A stretch of DNA of 22,201 bases from JALHRI01 sp044351685 (lineage in GTDB: Bacteria > Pseudomonadota > Alphaproteobacteria > Rickettsiales > UBA3002). The notes beneath the pieces are model-generated. The model had not been told where the DNA came from and ran no database searches. It worked only from the letters and a program-made list of their open reading frames with translations. A program made the position numbers and the translations under genes. The DNA is taken from contig JBILFK010000008.1 in the NCBI GenBank assembly GCA_044351685.1, positions 1 to 22,201 of the forward strand, read 5' to 3'. Shown here piece by piece: positions 15,521 to 22,201 of the stretch. Position 1 is the stretch's first letter. Every line of letters begins with the position of its first letter.

Positions 15521-16033
15521 TTAAAATACCGAAACCGGCACCGCGTAGGTGAGCTGTAAAATTTCCACACCAGGGTTTTTGTTACCAATGCTGGCGTTCG
15601 AAATATGGCTGAACGAGACACCGACCCGGTGGTTATTTTCCAGCTGGTAATCGACTTCAATGCCGCTGCGGAATTCCAGTGCGTGGCCTAAATCTTTGCC
15701 TTCACCTTGACGGTATGCACCCGCCGTGAAGCTAGGGGCGATAATGATAGGATAGGTGCCGAGCGGCAAATCCCAGCGGCCACCCGCATAGCCATACACG
15801 CCGCCATCACCGGTTGCCAGCAAGCCAGCCACTGGGCGCAGGCCATGATACACCGAGCTTCCCTGATATTCCATGCTGCCCGACACGGTTGAATCATTGC
15901 CGTTAATCACATCGTAATAGCCGATACCACCTTGCAGATATTCGCTTTTTTGAGCGCAGGGTTCACAGGCAAGGGCAGGCGCGCTGATAGCGGCGGCAAA
16001 AGCAAGGGTAGTGGCAAAAATCGTATGACGCAT
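15521..16033 (-). CDS. pagL: PagL-type lipid A 3-O-deacylase (outer membrane)
   Basis: Outer-membrane beta-barrel enzyme that removes the 3-O-linked acyl chain from lipid A. A signal peptide of 22 residues ends APALA before Cys23. The C-terminal HISNASIGNKNPGVE holds the PagL catalytic pattern: His143, Ser145 and Glu157. Their spacing (+2, +14) equals that of His126, Ser128 and Glu140 in Pseudomonas PagL, and NPG-x-E is family-typical. The 170-residue length and terminal Phe fit an eight-stranded barrel. The mature N-terminus has a CEPC pair that could form a disulfide. AGGAG sits five bases before the ATG. The nearby lptF-lptG-lptD genes make an LPS role plausible. Confidence 0.88.
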   Translation of the reverse strand: MRHTIFATTLAFAAAISAPALACEPCAQKSEYLQGGIGYYDVINGNDSTVSGSMEYQGSSVYHGLRPVAGLLATGDGGVYGYAGGRWDLPLGTYPIIIAPSFTAGAYRQGEGKDLGHALEFRSGIEVDYQLENNHRVGVSFSHISNASIGNKNPGVEILQLTYAVPVSVF

Positions 16034-16055
16034 GGTTTCTCCTAATTACGCATTT

Positions 16056-16084
16056 CTTTTAGGTAAGCAGGCCTGTTTGGGCAA
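16056..16084 (-). promoter_or_regulatory. Possible sigma70-type promoter for pagL
   Basis: On the minus strand TTGCCC (16084-16079) is followed after 17 bases by TAAAAG (16061-16056). Each hexamer matches consensus at four of six positions. It would start transcription about 15 bases before the pagL ATG. It lies in the 110-base gap between holC and pagL, where no terminator is evident, so read-through from pepA-holC is also possible. Confidence 0.35.
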
Positions 16085-16143
16085 GTGAATTGTAAAAATG
16101 CCTACAAATCATAGCGTTTATGCGGGGCAATGGGGCAGAATTG

Positions 16144-16614
16144 TCAGGCAGCGGCGGCAGCTTCGGCTTCGGTTTTCCAGCCGCCACCGGGGTGTTGGCG
16201 AATATATTGTAGGGCAAAACCCTGTGTTTTATACTCTGCCCAGCGGCTGCGGGCGCGTGCCACGGCTTCCTCGTCGCGCCCATCAAATAGATCAAGTATT
16301 TTGCTGTAGCTGGTGGGCATAGGGGCGGCGCTGCCATCGATAATCACCAGCACACCGGCATCGTTGGGGTTTTCAAAACTGCTGGTAAGAAAAATCGGTT
16401 GCATGGCGCCATGCCCATCCGCGCTGCTGCCATGCGGAATAAAGGTCTGCCCATCGCGTCGCCAAATGGCATCGCTGATATGGCGAAGCTGCGCCGCGTC
16501 GGCAGAATGCAAGGTCATGCGGTGGCCTGCGGCCAGCACTTTTTGCAGCAGGCTGGGCAACGCCACCTCCAGTGGCGTGTGCAGCAAATGGTAAAACTGA
16601 ACAGTGGTCGCCAT
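16144..16614 (-). CDS. holC: DNA polymerase III chi subunit
   Basis: Clamp-loader accessory subunit that links the psi subunit to single-strand binding protein at the replication fork. The N-terminus TVQFYHLLHTPLEVALPSLLQKVL and the following HRMTLHSADAAQLRHISDAIW, then FIPHGSS, are characteristic of HolC. In the second half, VLVIIDG and FDGRDEEAVARARSRWAEYK also fit. The 156-residue length is normal for alphaproteobacterial HolC. The ATG overlaps the pepA stop by one base (TAATG), so translation is coupled. The pepA-holC order matches that in many proteobacteria. An Ala-rich tail ends the protein. Confidence 0.93.
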   Translation of the reverse strand: MATTVQFYHLLHTPLEVALPSLLQKVLAAGHRMTLHSADAAQLRHISDAIWRRDGQTFIPHGSSADGHGAMQPIFLTSSFENPNDAGVLVIIDGSAAPMPTSYSKILDLFDGRDEEAVARARSRWAEYKTQGFALQYIRQHPGGGWKTEAEAAAAA

Positions 16615-18119
16615 TAGGCTTCGTAGTGCTCGGCGATCCAGTCATGCAATAAGCGAACACCGTAAGCGGTGGCACCTTTGGGGGTGGTGGCATTGCCTTT
16701 TTTACACCATGCGGTGCCAGCAATATCCAGATGCGCCCATGGCACGCCATTCACAAAACGCTGCAAAAATTGTGCAGCGGTAATGCTTCCGGCTTCGCGG
16801 CCATCGCTGATGTTTTTCATGTCGGCGATATCGCTGTTGATGGTATCGTCGTAATCTTGCGCCAAAGGTAAACGCCACATGATCTCGCCGGTTTTTTCGC
16901 CGGTTTTTGTGAGGCTGGCGGCAACTTTGTCGTTGTTCGAAAAGAGTCCGGCGCGCTTGCTACCAATGGCCACCAGAATCGCACCCGTAAGCGTTGCCAG
17001 ATCAATCATCACCTGTGGCTTGAAACGGCTTTGCGTGTACCATAACGCATCGGCCAGCACCATGCGGCCTTCGGCATCGGTATTCAGCACTTCGATCGTC
17101 TGGCCCGACATGCTGGTCACCACATCGCCCGGGCGCTGCGCATTACCATCGGGCATGTTTTCCACTAGCCCAACCACACCTACCACATTCACCTTCGCTT
17201 TGCGTGCAGCAAGGGCATAAAGCGTGCCGATCACGGTGGCTGAGCCGGCCATGTCGAACTTCATTTCTTCCATGCCGTTTGCGGGTTTAATGCTGATGCC
17301 GCCCGTGTCAAAAGTCACACCTTTGCCAACCAGCGCCACCGGCTTTTCGCCTTTTTTACCGCCCATCCATTCCAGCACTACCAGCTGCGATTCACGCACC
17401 GAGCCTTGCCCCACGCCTAACAGTGAACCCATGCCCAATTTGTGCATTTCCTTTTCGCCAAGCACGGTCACTTTCAGGCTGTGGGCAGCAAGTTTTTTGC
17501 ACTCGGCGGCAAGGCTTGCGGGGTAAATAATGTTGGAGGGTTCCGTCACCACATTGCGCGTAAAGCCCACCGCATCGGCGAGTGTGGCAAGTGGCGCAAA
17601 TAGTTTTTTGGCGGCATCGGCTTCTTTGATGACGATGTCGATGGTTTTCAGTTTGGGTTTTTCTTCGGGCTTGGTTTTGGTTTTATATTTATCGAAGCGG
17701 TAGCTGCGCAGCTTCACGCCGTAGGCAGCGTGTGCGGCACGGCTGGCAGGCGCCACCGGCGAACCGGCAAGCAGTTCGATCACCAGTTCGGCACTTGCCA
17801 CCGGTGTGGCAAGCAGCGCACCATAAGCGGTGCCACCGGCTTCTTCGGCGCTGCGCGGGGTGATGTCTTTGGTGCTACCAAGCCCTACTAACAGCACATG
17901 GCTGGCGGCACCTTCAAGGCCACCCACCAGCAAGGTTTGTGCGGGCTTACCCTCAAAGCTGCTGGCCTTAATGCTGCGCGAAATGGCGTTGCGGCTGGCT
18001 TTATCGGCAGCGGCAAGCAGCGGCGATAATTTCAGCGTGCTATCGACAAAAAACACCTGCGCATGTGGTTGTTTGCGGGCGGCAGTGGCAAGTGCGGTGC
18101 GAAACGATGGGGTGAGCAT
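16614..18119 (-). CDS. pepA: Leucyl aminopeptidase (M17)
   Basis: Cytoplasmic di-metal aminopeptidase; in some bacteria it also binds DNA in transcription or site-specific recombination. With the ATG at 18119 the protein is 501 residues. All metal and catalytic residues are present: Lys266, Asp271, Lys278, Asp289, Asp348, Glu350 and Arg352, in GKGVTFDTGG, KFDMAGSA and the signature NTDAEGRMVLADAL. The offset is a constant four from Escherichia coli PepA. This start has GAGG five bases upstream; an in-frame GTG at 18155 would add 12 residues without a ribosome-binding site. The stop overlaps the holC start. It is divergent from lptF, with a perfect inverted repeat in the gap. Confidence 0.95.
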   Translation of the reverse strand: MLTPSFRTALATAARKQPHAQVFFVDSTLKLSPLLAAADKASRNAISRSIKASSFEGKPAQTLLVGGLEGAASHVLLVGLGSTKDITPRSAEEAGGTAYGALLATPVASAELVIELLAGSPVAPASRAAHAAYGVKLRSYRFDKYKTKTKPEEKPKLKTIDIVIKEADAAKKLFAPLATLADAVGFTRNVVTEPSNIIYPASLAAECKKLAAHSLKVTVLGEKEMHKLGMGSLLGVGQGSVRESQLVVLEWMGGKKGEKPVALVGKGVTFDTGGISIKPANGMEEMKFDMAGSATVIGTLYALAARKAKVNVVGVVGLVENMPDGNAQRPGDVVTSMSGQTIEVLNTDAEGRMVLADALWYTQSRFKPQVMIDLATLTGAILVAIGSKRAGLFSNNDKVAASLTKTGEKTGEIMWRLPLAQDYDDTINSDIADMKNISDGREAGSITAAQFLQRFVNGVPWAHLDIAGTAWCKKGNATTPKGATAYGVRLLHDWIAEHYEA

Positions 18120-18179
18120 AAATACCTCGTGGCTGAAGGAAAAGATATGCACCACGAACCACGAAACCCATGCCCTTGC

Positions 18180-18195
18180 AAGTGCATTTGCACTT
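18180..18195. promoter_or_regulatory. Perfect inverted repeat, candidate operator between pepA and lptF
   Basis: AAGTGCA and TGCACTT are exact inverses separated by two bases. The two-base spacer is too short for an RNA hairpin but suits a dimeric DNA-binding protein. It lies 28 bases before the lptF ATG and 61 bases before the pepA ATG, in a 103-base divergent region. I could not identify convincing -35/-10 hexamers around it. Confidence 0.45.
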
Positions 18196-18222
18196 ACCGC
18201 CGCAATCGGCTAGCGTGGCGCG

Positions 18223-19344
18223 ATGCGACGCTATGTACAGTATCTGGTGATGCAGTTAACGCTGCCCACCATTCTTATCACCTTCAGCCTCACCGGTATT
18301 GTCTGGCTGACGCAGGTACTGCGCTTTATCGATTTCATGCTCAATCGCGGGTTAGCGATGAGCGATTTTCTATACCTCACCGGCCTGATGCTGCCTTCGC
18401 TGTTGCTGATCCTGATTCCTATCTCATTGGCGATTTCTGTGCTGTATGTGTATCAGCGCTTAACTGGCGAAAGCGAACTGATTGTGCTATCGGCGGTGGG
18501 CGTTTCGCGCCTGCAACTGGCGCTACCAGCGCTGATGGTGGGGGCGGGCTGCGCGCTGATATGCTATACGCTTTCGCTGTATCTGATGCCACTTTCCAAC
18601 CAGAAATTTCGCGATATACGCACGTTCTTCCGCGACCAATATGCCTCGGTGCTGCTCGAAGAAGAAGTGTTCAACACCCCAATGCCGGGTGTAACGGTGT
18701 TTGTGCGCAAGCGCGACCGCGACAATAACCTGTTCGGCATTCTCATTCACGATAATCGGCAGGCAGGCAAAGAACAAACGCTGATGGCGGGCGAAGGCAG
18801 GCTTGAGCAAACCGCTGCCGGCCCACGATTCTATCTAAAAAACGGCATACGTCAGGAAAAAAAACAGGGCAAACTTAACTGGCTTTCGTTTGATCAATAC
18901 GCGCTCGATATCGCGTTCTATGGCCAACAAATTGTGCGCAAACGCCAACCCGATGAGCGCAGGCTCGGTGAGCTGTTTGATTATTCGGCGGCAACACCTG
19001 AGGAAATTCCGGCGCTGCGCGCCGATGCGCATCAGCGTATTTTATGGCCGATGTTTGCCGTGACGTTGCCATGCCTGATGCTGGCCTTGCTGCTTTCGGC
19101 CGAGTTTAATCGCCGCGGCCAATGGAAACGCACAGTGCTTGCCGTATCGGCTTCCAGCCTATTGGCGCTGGCGTTTTTTGCGCTGCGTAACCTTGCCACA
19201 CAGCAGAGTATTTTTATTCTGATTATGTATTTGCTGGTGCTGGGCACGCTTGGTGCATCGCTGTGGTTGCTGGCCAGCAGCCGCAGCTTTACCATTCCGA
19301 TGCCGCGGCTGTTACGTCTGCGCAAAGAGGAGGCGACCGCATGA
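18223..19344 (+). CDS. lptF: LPS export ABC transporter permease LptF
   Basis: One of the two inner-membrane permeases that, with LptG and the LptB ATPase, pull LPS out of the inner membrane and push it along the LptC-LptA-LptD bridge. The 373-residue protein has the YjgP/YjgQ layout: three N-terminal membrane helices (about 10-33, 52-78, 98-122), a periplasmic beta-jellyroll (about 130-265), and three C-terminal helices (about 273-293, 304-322, 328-351). The coupling segment GESELIVLSAVGVSRLQ (82-98) is conserved in LptF. There is only a weak ribosome-binding site. The stop overlaps the lptG start (ATGA). Confidence 0.93.
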   Translation: MRRYVQYLVMQLTLPTILITFSLTGIVWLTQVLRFIDFMLNRGLAMSDFLYLTGLMLPSLLLILIPISLAISVLYVYQRLTGESELIVLSAVGVSRLQLALPALMVGAGCALICYTLSLYLMPLSNQKFRDIRTFFRDQYASVLLEEEVFNTPMPGVTVFVRKRDRDNNLFGILIHDNRQAGKEQTLMAGEGRLEQTAAGPRFYLKNGIRQEKKQGKLNWLSFDQYALDIAFYGQQIVRKRQPDERRLGELFDYSAATPEEIPALRADAHQRILWPMFAVTLPCLMLALLLSAEFNRRGQWKRTVLAVSASSLLALAFFALRNLATQQSIFILIMYLLVLGTLGASLWLLASSRSFTIPMPRLLRLRKEEATA

Positions 19345-20468
19345 TGCGCCTGCCACTTACGTTTTCGTTATATATTGCGCGCAGCTTTCTGTTTTCGGTG
19401 CTAGCAGCACTCGGCGTGATGCTGATGATTGTGGGGCTGCTCGAGCTGCTGGAACTGATTCGCCGCGCCAGCGATGTGCCGCACGGCGTGCCATTTTTTG
19501 TGATGCTGGAGATGACATTTCTCAAGCTCCCCAACACCGCCGAAAAAATTTATCCGTTCGGGTTTCTGGTGGGCGGCATGGTCACGCTCTCGCGCTTAAC
19601 GCGCTCGAGCGAACTCATCGCCGCGCGCGCCTCTGGCGTTTCGGTGTGGCAATTTATGGCGCCCGGCATTGTGTTGGCACTGTTTATGGGAGCCGTGTTC
19701 GTGAGCATTATCAACCCGATCGCCGCCGCCATGACGGTGCGTTACGAAAAGGTGGAAGGCCGCTATATCACTGGCAAACCCAGCGTGCTTTCAATTTCGG
19801 CCTCGGGCTTATGGTTGCGCCAGGTCGATGATATGGGCGCCGATTTTCTCGGCCAGAAAGTCGCCGAATATATTCTCTATGCGCGGCGCATGGATCAGGC
19901 CAGCCTAACGATGCAGGAAGTGATTTTATTTTTCTACGATCAGAAAAAAAACTTTATTGGCCGCATTGATGCGAAATCGGCCGCGCTGAACCCCGGCATA
20001 TGGGAATTGCGCGACATTACCTTGGCAGTACCCGGCATGGCGCCCGAACCGATGCCCAGCTTTATCCTTCCCACCAACCTCACGCTGACTGAAATACAGG
20101 ATAGTTTTGCCGCCCCCGAAACGCTTTCGTTCTGGGAATTGCCGCATTTTATCCATGTGCTTGAAAAAGCAGGGTTTTCGGCGATTCGCCACAAGCTTTA
20201 CTGGCACAGCTTGCTGGCCATGCCCACCCTGCTTGCCGGCATGATGCTGCTGGCGGCCGTATTTTCGCTGCGCCAAGCGCGGCGCGGCAAAACCGGTATG
20301 TTGCTGGTGGCGGGTATTGTGTTTGGGTTTTTCTATTATTTTGCCACGCATCTGATTTACGCATTAGGCCAATCGGGCACGCTGCCAGTGGCGCTGGCGG
20401 CGTGGGCACCCTCGCTGGTGGTGCTGATGTTGGGCACTTCGGCGCTTTTACACCTCGAAGATGGTTAA
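19341..20468 (+). CDS. lptG: LPS export ABC transporter permease LptG
   Basis: Partner permease of LptF. The ATG at 19341 overlaps the lptF TGA (ATGA) and has GAGGAGG seven bases upstream; the earlier in-frame GTG at 19263 lies inside lptF and would give a hydrophilic leader absent from the family. The 375-residue product has three N-terminal helices (about 12-38, 68-86, 102-126), a periplasmic domain, and three C-terminal helices (LLAMPTLLAGMMLLAAVFSL, VAGIVFGFFYYFATHLIYAL, LAAWAPSLVVLMLGTSALLH). The coupling motif RSSELIAARASGVSVWQF starts at 88. A second ATG at 19344 is possible. Confidence 0.93.
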   Translation: MMRLPLTFSLYIARSFLFSVLAALGVMLMIVGLLELLELIRRASDVPHGVPFFVMLEMTFLKLPNTAEKIYPFGFLVGGMVTLSRLTRSSELIAARASGVSVWQFMAPGIVLALFMGAVFVSIINPIAAAMTVRYEKVEGRYITGKPSVLSISASGLWLRQVDDMGADFLGQKVAEYILYARRMDQASLTMQEVILFFYDQKKNFIGRIDAKSAALNPGIWELRDITLAVPGMAPEPMPSFILPTNLTLTEIQDSFAAPETLSFWELPHFIHVLEKAGFSAIRHKLYWHSLLAMPTLLAGMMLLAAVFSLRQARRGKTGMLLVAGIVFGFFYYFATHLIYALGQSGTLPVALAAWAPSLVVLMLGTSALLHLEDG

Positions 20469-20527
20469 TTTGCGCCTAATAACTGCCTGATTTTATTTGT
20501 CACTCCTGCTGCTACCCGCTAAACCTG

Positions 20528-20547
20528 ACCGATTATCACACATCGGT
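20528..20547 (+). other. Short inverted repeat ahead of lptD
   Basis: ACCGAT and ATCGGT pair around an eight-base loop and end six bases before the lptD ATG. In the mRNA this small hairpin would cover the region where a ribosome-binding site is expected, and no clear Shine-Dalgarno is visible. It is short enough to occur by chance. Confidence 0.25.
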
Positions 20548-20552
20548 TTCAG

Positions 20553-22201
20553 ATGGCATTTCTCGGCGCACATATATCCACACACTGGCAACGGTGGCTT
20601 TGCATTGCCATCGCCCTGTTTAGCGGCGCCGTATATGCGAATCCAAATACGCTTAGCAACGAAGACCCAGTGCTGCTTGAAGCGCAGGATGTGGGCTACG
20701 ATCAGCAGAAGCAAATTGTGGTGGCGCGCGGTGCGGTGGAAGTGGTGCAGGGCGATACCATTTTACGCGCCAACCAGCTGACCTATTACCAAGGGCAAAA
20801 CGTGATACGCGCCAGCGGCAATGTCAGCGTGCTGCAACCCACGGGCGATGTGTATTTTGCCGAAAATGTTGAACTCACTGAAAACTTGAAACAGGGTGTG
20901 ATTAAACAATTTCGTGCGCGCTTATCCGATAACTCGGTGTTCGCCGCGCGCGAAGCCAAACGTTTCAACGCCTACCAGAGCGAGCTGAAACAGGCTGTCT
21001 ATTCGCCGTGCAAATTATGCAAAGGCGAAGATCCGTTTTGGCAGCTAAAAGCCAGCCGCGTTAAAATCGATCAGCTCGAAGAAACTATCACCTACCAGAA
21101 TGCCCGCATGGAACTGATGGGCGTGCCGGTGTTTTACACACCATTCCTTTCGCACCCCACCCCCGATGCCGATGCGAAAAGTGGATTCCTGATCCCCGAA
21201 TATTCGCAAAGCTCACTGCTGGGCACCACCGTGAAGGTGCCGTATTACTGGCGCATTGCACCCAACCAAGATGCCACCATCACCCCCTGGTATACCAGCG
21301 ATGATGGCCCGCTGCTTGCTGCTAACTATAACCATCTGCTCGATAATGGCAGCTTCAAGTTTTCAGGCAGCGCCACCGAACCAAGCAAGCGTAACGCCAC
21401 CGGCCAGAAAATTGATGGCGATGAATTTCGCGGCCATGTCTATGGGTTAGGTAATTATTATTTCAGTGATCACTGGCAAACCGGCTTTGATGTAAATGTT
21501 GCTACCGACGACACGTATTTGCGCCGCTATAATTTTGGTTCGCAGAATGTGCTGTTCTCGCGCGGTTACGTGGAAGGCGCGAAGGGGCGCAATTATGCCC
21601 TGTTACAAGGTTTGCATATTCAGGGCTTACGCGCCACCGATGATCCCGACACCACCCCGCAAGTCTTCCCCACGGTGGAGGGCTATTACGAAACCAACCC
21701 GTTCGCTAGCGGCGCGCGGTTATTTACCGGCGCGAATGCGCAATATCTCTCGCGCAATCAGGGGGTCGATCAGCAGCGTTTTTCCACCACGTCGGGGGCA
21801 ACGGTTCCGGTGGTCACCGATGGCGGGCAGGTATTTACCGCCACCGCCAGCTTACGTAACGATGTCTATAAAATCACCGATGCGAAAACCGCATTACGCC
21901 CGCAACCGCACGATGAAAACGAAACCCGCAACATTCCACAAGCGGCGCTCGAATGGCGCTACCCGCTGATGCGGCATGTCGATGATGCCAGTTTAACCGT
22001 TGAGCCTGTGGTGCTGGCAGTGGCGCAACCTACCGGCAATAATCAGGTGGTGATCCCCAACGAAGATAATCGCCTTACCGAGTTAACCGATACCAACCTG
22101 TTTGCCATTAACCGCTTTGGTGGCCTCGATACGGTCGATTCTGGCTCGCGCGTGGCGTATGGGTTGCGCGGTAATTACCTGATGGCAGGCGGCGATGCGA
22201 T
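20553..22201 (+). CDS. lptD: LPS-assembly protein LptD (3' truncated by the window)
   Basis: Outer-membrane LPS translocon that receives LPS from LptA and inserts it into the outer leaflet with LptE. The frame is open for 549 codons to the right edge. It starts with a signal peptide ending SGAVYA before Asn29. The LptA/OstA-like periplasmic domain spans about 40-140 (VVVARGAVEVVQGDT, IRASGNVSVLQPTGDVYFAENV). AVYSPCKLCKGEDPFWQLKA follows, with Cys153 and Cys156, then GVPVFYTPFLSHP, and the barrel region with many alternating strands. ATG 20553 is the first Met after an in-frame stop at 20526. It follows lptG by 84 bases, giving lptF-lptG-lptD in transport order. Confidence 0.93.
   Translation, partial: MAFLGAHISTHWQRWLCIAIALFSGAVYANPNTLSNEDPVLLEAQDVGYDQQKQIVVARGAVEVVQGDTILRANQLTYYQGQNVIRASGNVSVLQPTGDVYFAENVELTENLKQGVIKQFRARLSDNSVFAAREAKRFNAYQSELKQAVYSPCKLCKGEDPFWQLKASRVKIDQLEETITYQNARMELMGVPVFYTPFLSHPTPDADAKSGFLIPEYSQSSLLGTTVKVPYYWRIAPNQDATITPWYTSDDGPLLAANYNHLLDNGSFKFSGSATEPSKRNATGQKIDGDEFRGHVYGLGNYYFSDHWQTGFDVNVATDDTYLRRYNFGSQNVLFSRGYVEGAKGRNYALLQGLHIQGLRATDDPDTTPQVFPTVEGYYETNPFASGARLFTGANAQYLSRNQGVDQQRFSTTSGATVPVVTDGGQVFTATASLRNDVYKITDAKTALRPQPHDENETRNIPQAALEWRYPLMRHVDDASLTVEPVVLAVAQPTGNNQVVIPNEDNRLTELTDTNLFAINRFGGLDTVDSGSRVAYGLRGNYLMAGGDA

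Noticed and set aside
15965..16033. PagL read as a lipoprotein because of ALAC at 20-23
   Set aside because: The -3 position is Ala rather than Leu, Val or Ile, and the protein is a barrel; ordinary signal peptidase cleavage after ALA is more likely.
18063..18728. Plus-strand open frame of 221 codons across the pepA-lptF gap
   Set aside because: It overlaps two well-supported genes in other frames and its translation is a low-sense, Arg/Ala-rich shadow.

Overview
The window looks like a chromosomal segment of a free-living or facultatively host-associated alphaproteobacterium of moderate GC. The best lineage marker is the MipZ-type division-site ATPase. It is supported by a CpaA/TadV-type prepilin peptidase, a pepA-holC pair and an lptF-lptG-lptD cluster whose LptD carries an N-terminal CxxC. 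I cannot name the genus. There is no phage, plasmid, insertion sequence, CRISPR array, tRNA or rRNA that I can support. No gene-free stretch exceeds about 180 bases.

Layout. Bases 2-5897 hold a two-partner-secretion pair: the 3' part of a very large glycine-rich/MBG-repeat exoprotein (tpsA-like), then its outer-membrane POTRA/beta-barrel transporter (tpsB). Nine bases later comes aguB, then aguA, the two enzymes that turn agmatine into putrescine. On the minus strand, read from 10774 down to 8093, mipZ, a small membrane-anchored J-domain protein and a phosphomannomutase/phosphoglucomutase form a compact operon. Divergent from mipZ is cpaA (10811-11344). It converges on a YihY/BrkB-type membrane protein (11356-12219, minus). 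Malate synthase A (12397-14001) follows, then a 408-residue protein that I read as a divergent RelA/SpoT-like nucleotidyltransferase, and a 71-residue partner of unknown function. A PagL-type lipid A deacylase converges on these from the minus strand. It is followed by the translationally coupled pepA-holC pair (minus) and, divergently, lptF-lptG-lptD, with lptD running off the right edge.

How the genes fit together. Most of the window concerns the envelope: surface adhesin export, LPS sugar supply (PMM/PGM), LPS export (LptF, LptG, LptD), lipid A remodelling (PagL), pilin processing (CpaA) and division-site placement (MipZ). Putrescine synthesis and the glyoxylate-shunt enzyme malate synthase are the metabolic inserts.

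Most notable non-gene signals. (1) An intergenic structured repeat of about 85 bases occurs immediately 3' of the stop codons of aguB and pmm, with a more degenerate third copy after aguA. The two good copies differ at seven stem pairs, all compensated, while the hairpin loop TCCT is unchanged. (2) A run of seven MBG modules in the adhesin is spaced at exactly 249 bases. (3) Two palindromic elements lie in tandem just upstream of aceB. The best candidates for something undescribed are the covarying 3'-end repeat and the divergent RelA/SpoT-like gene with its small partner.
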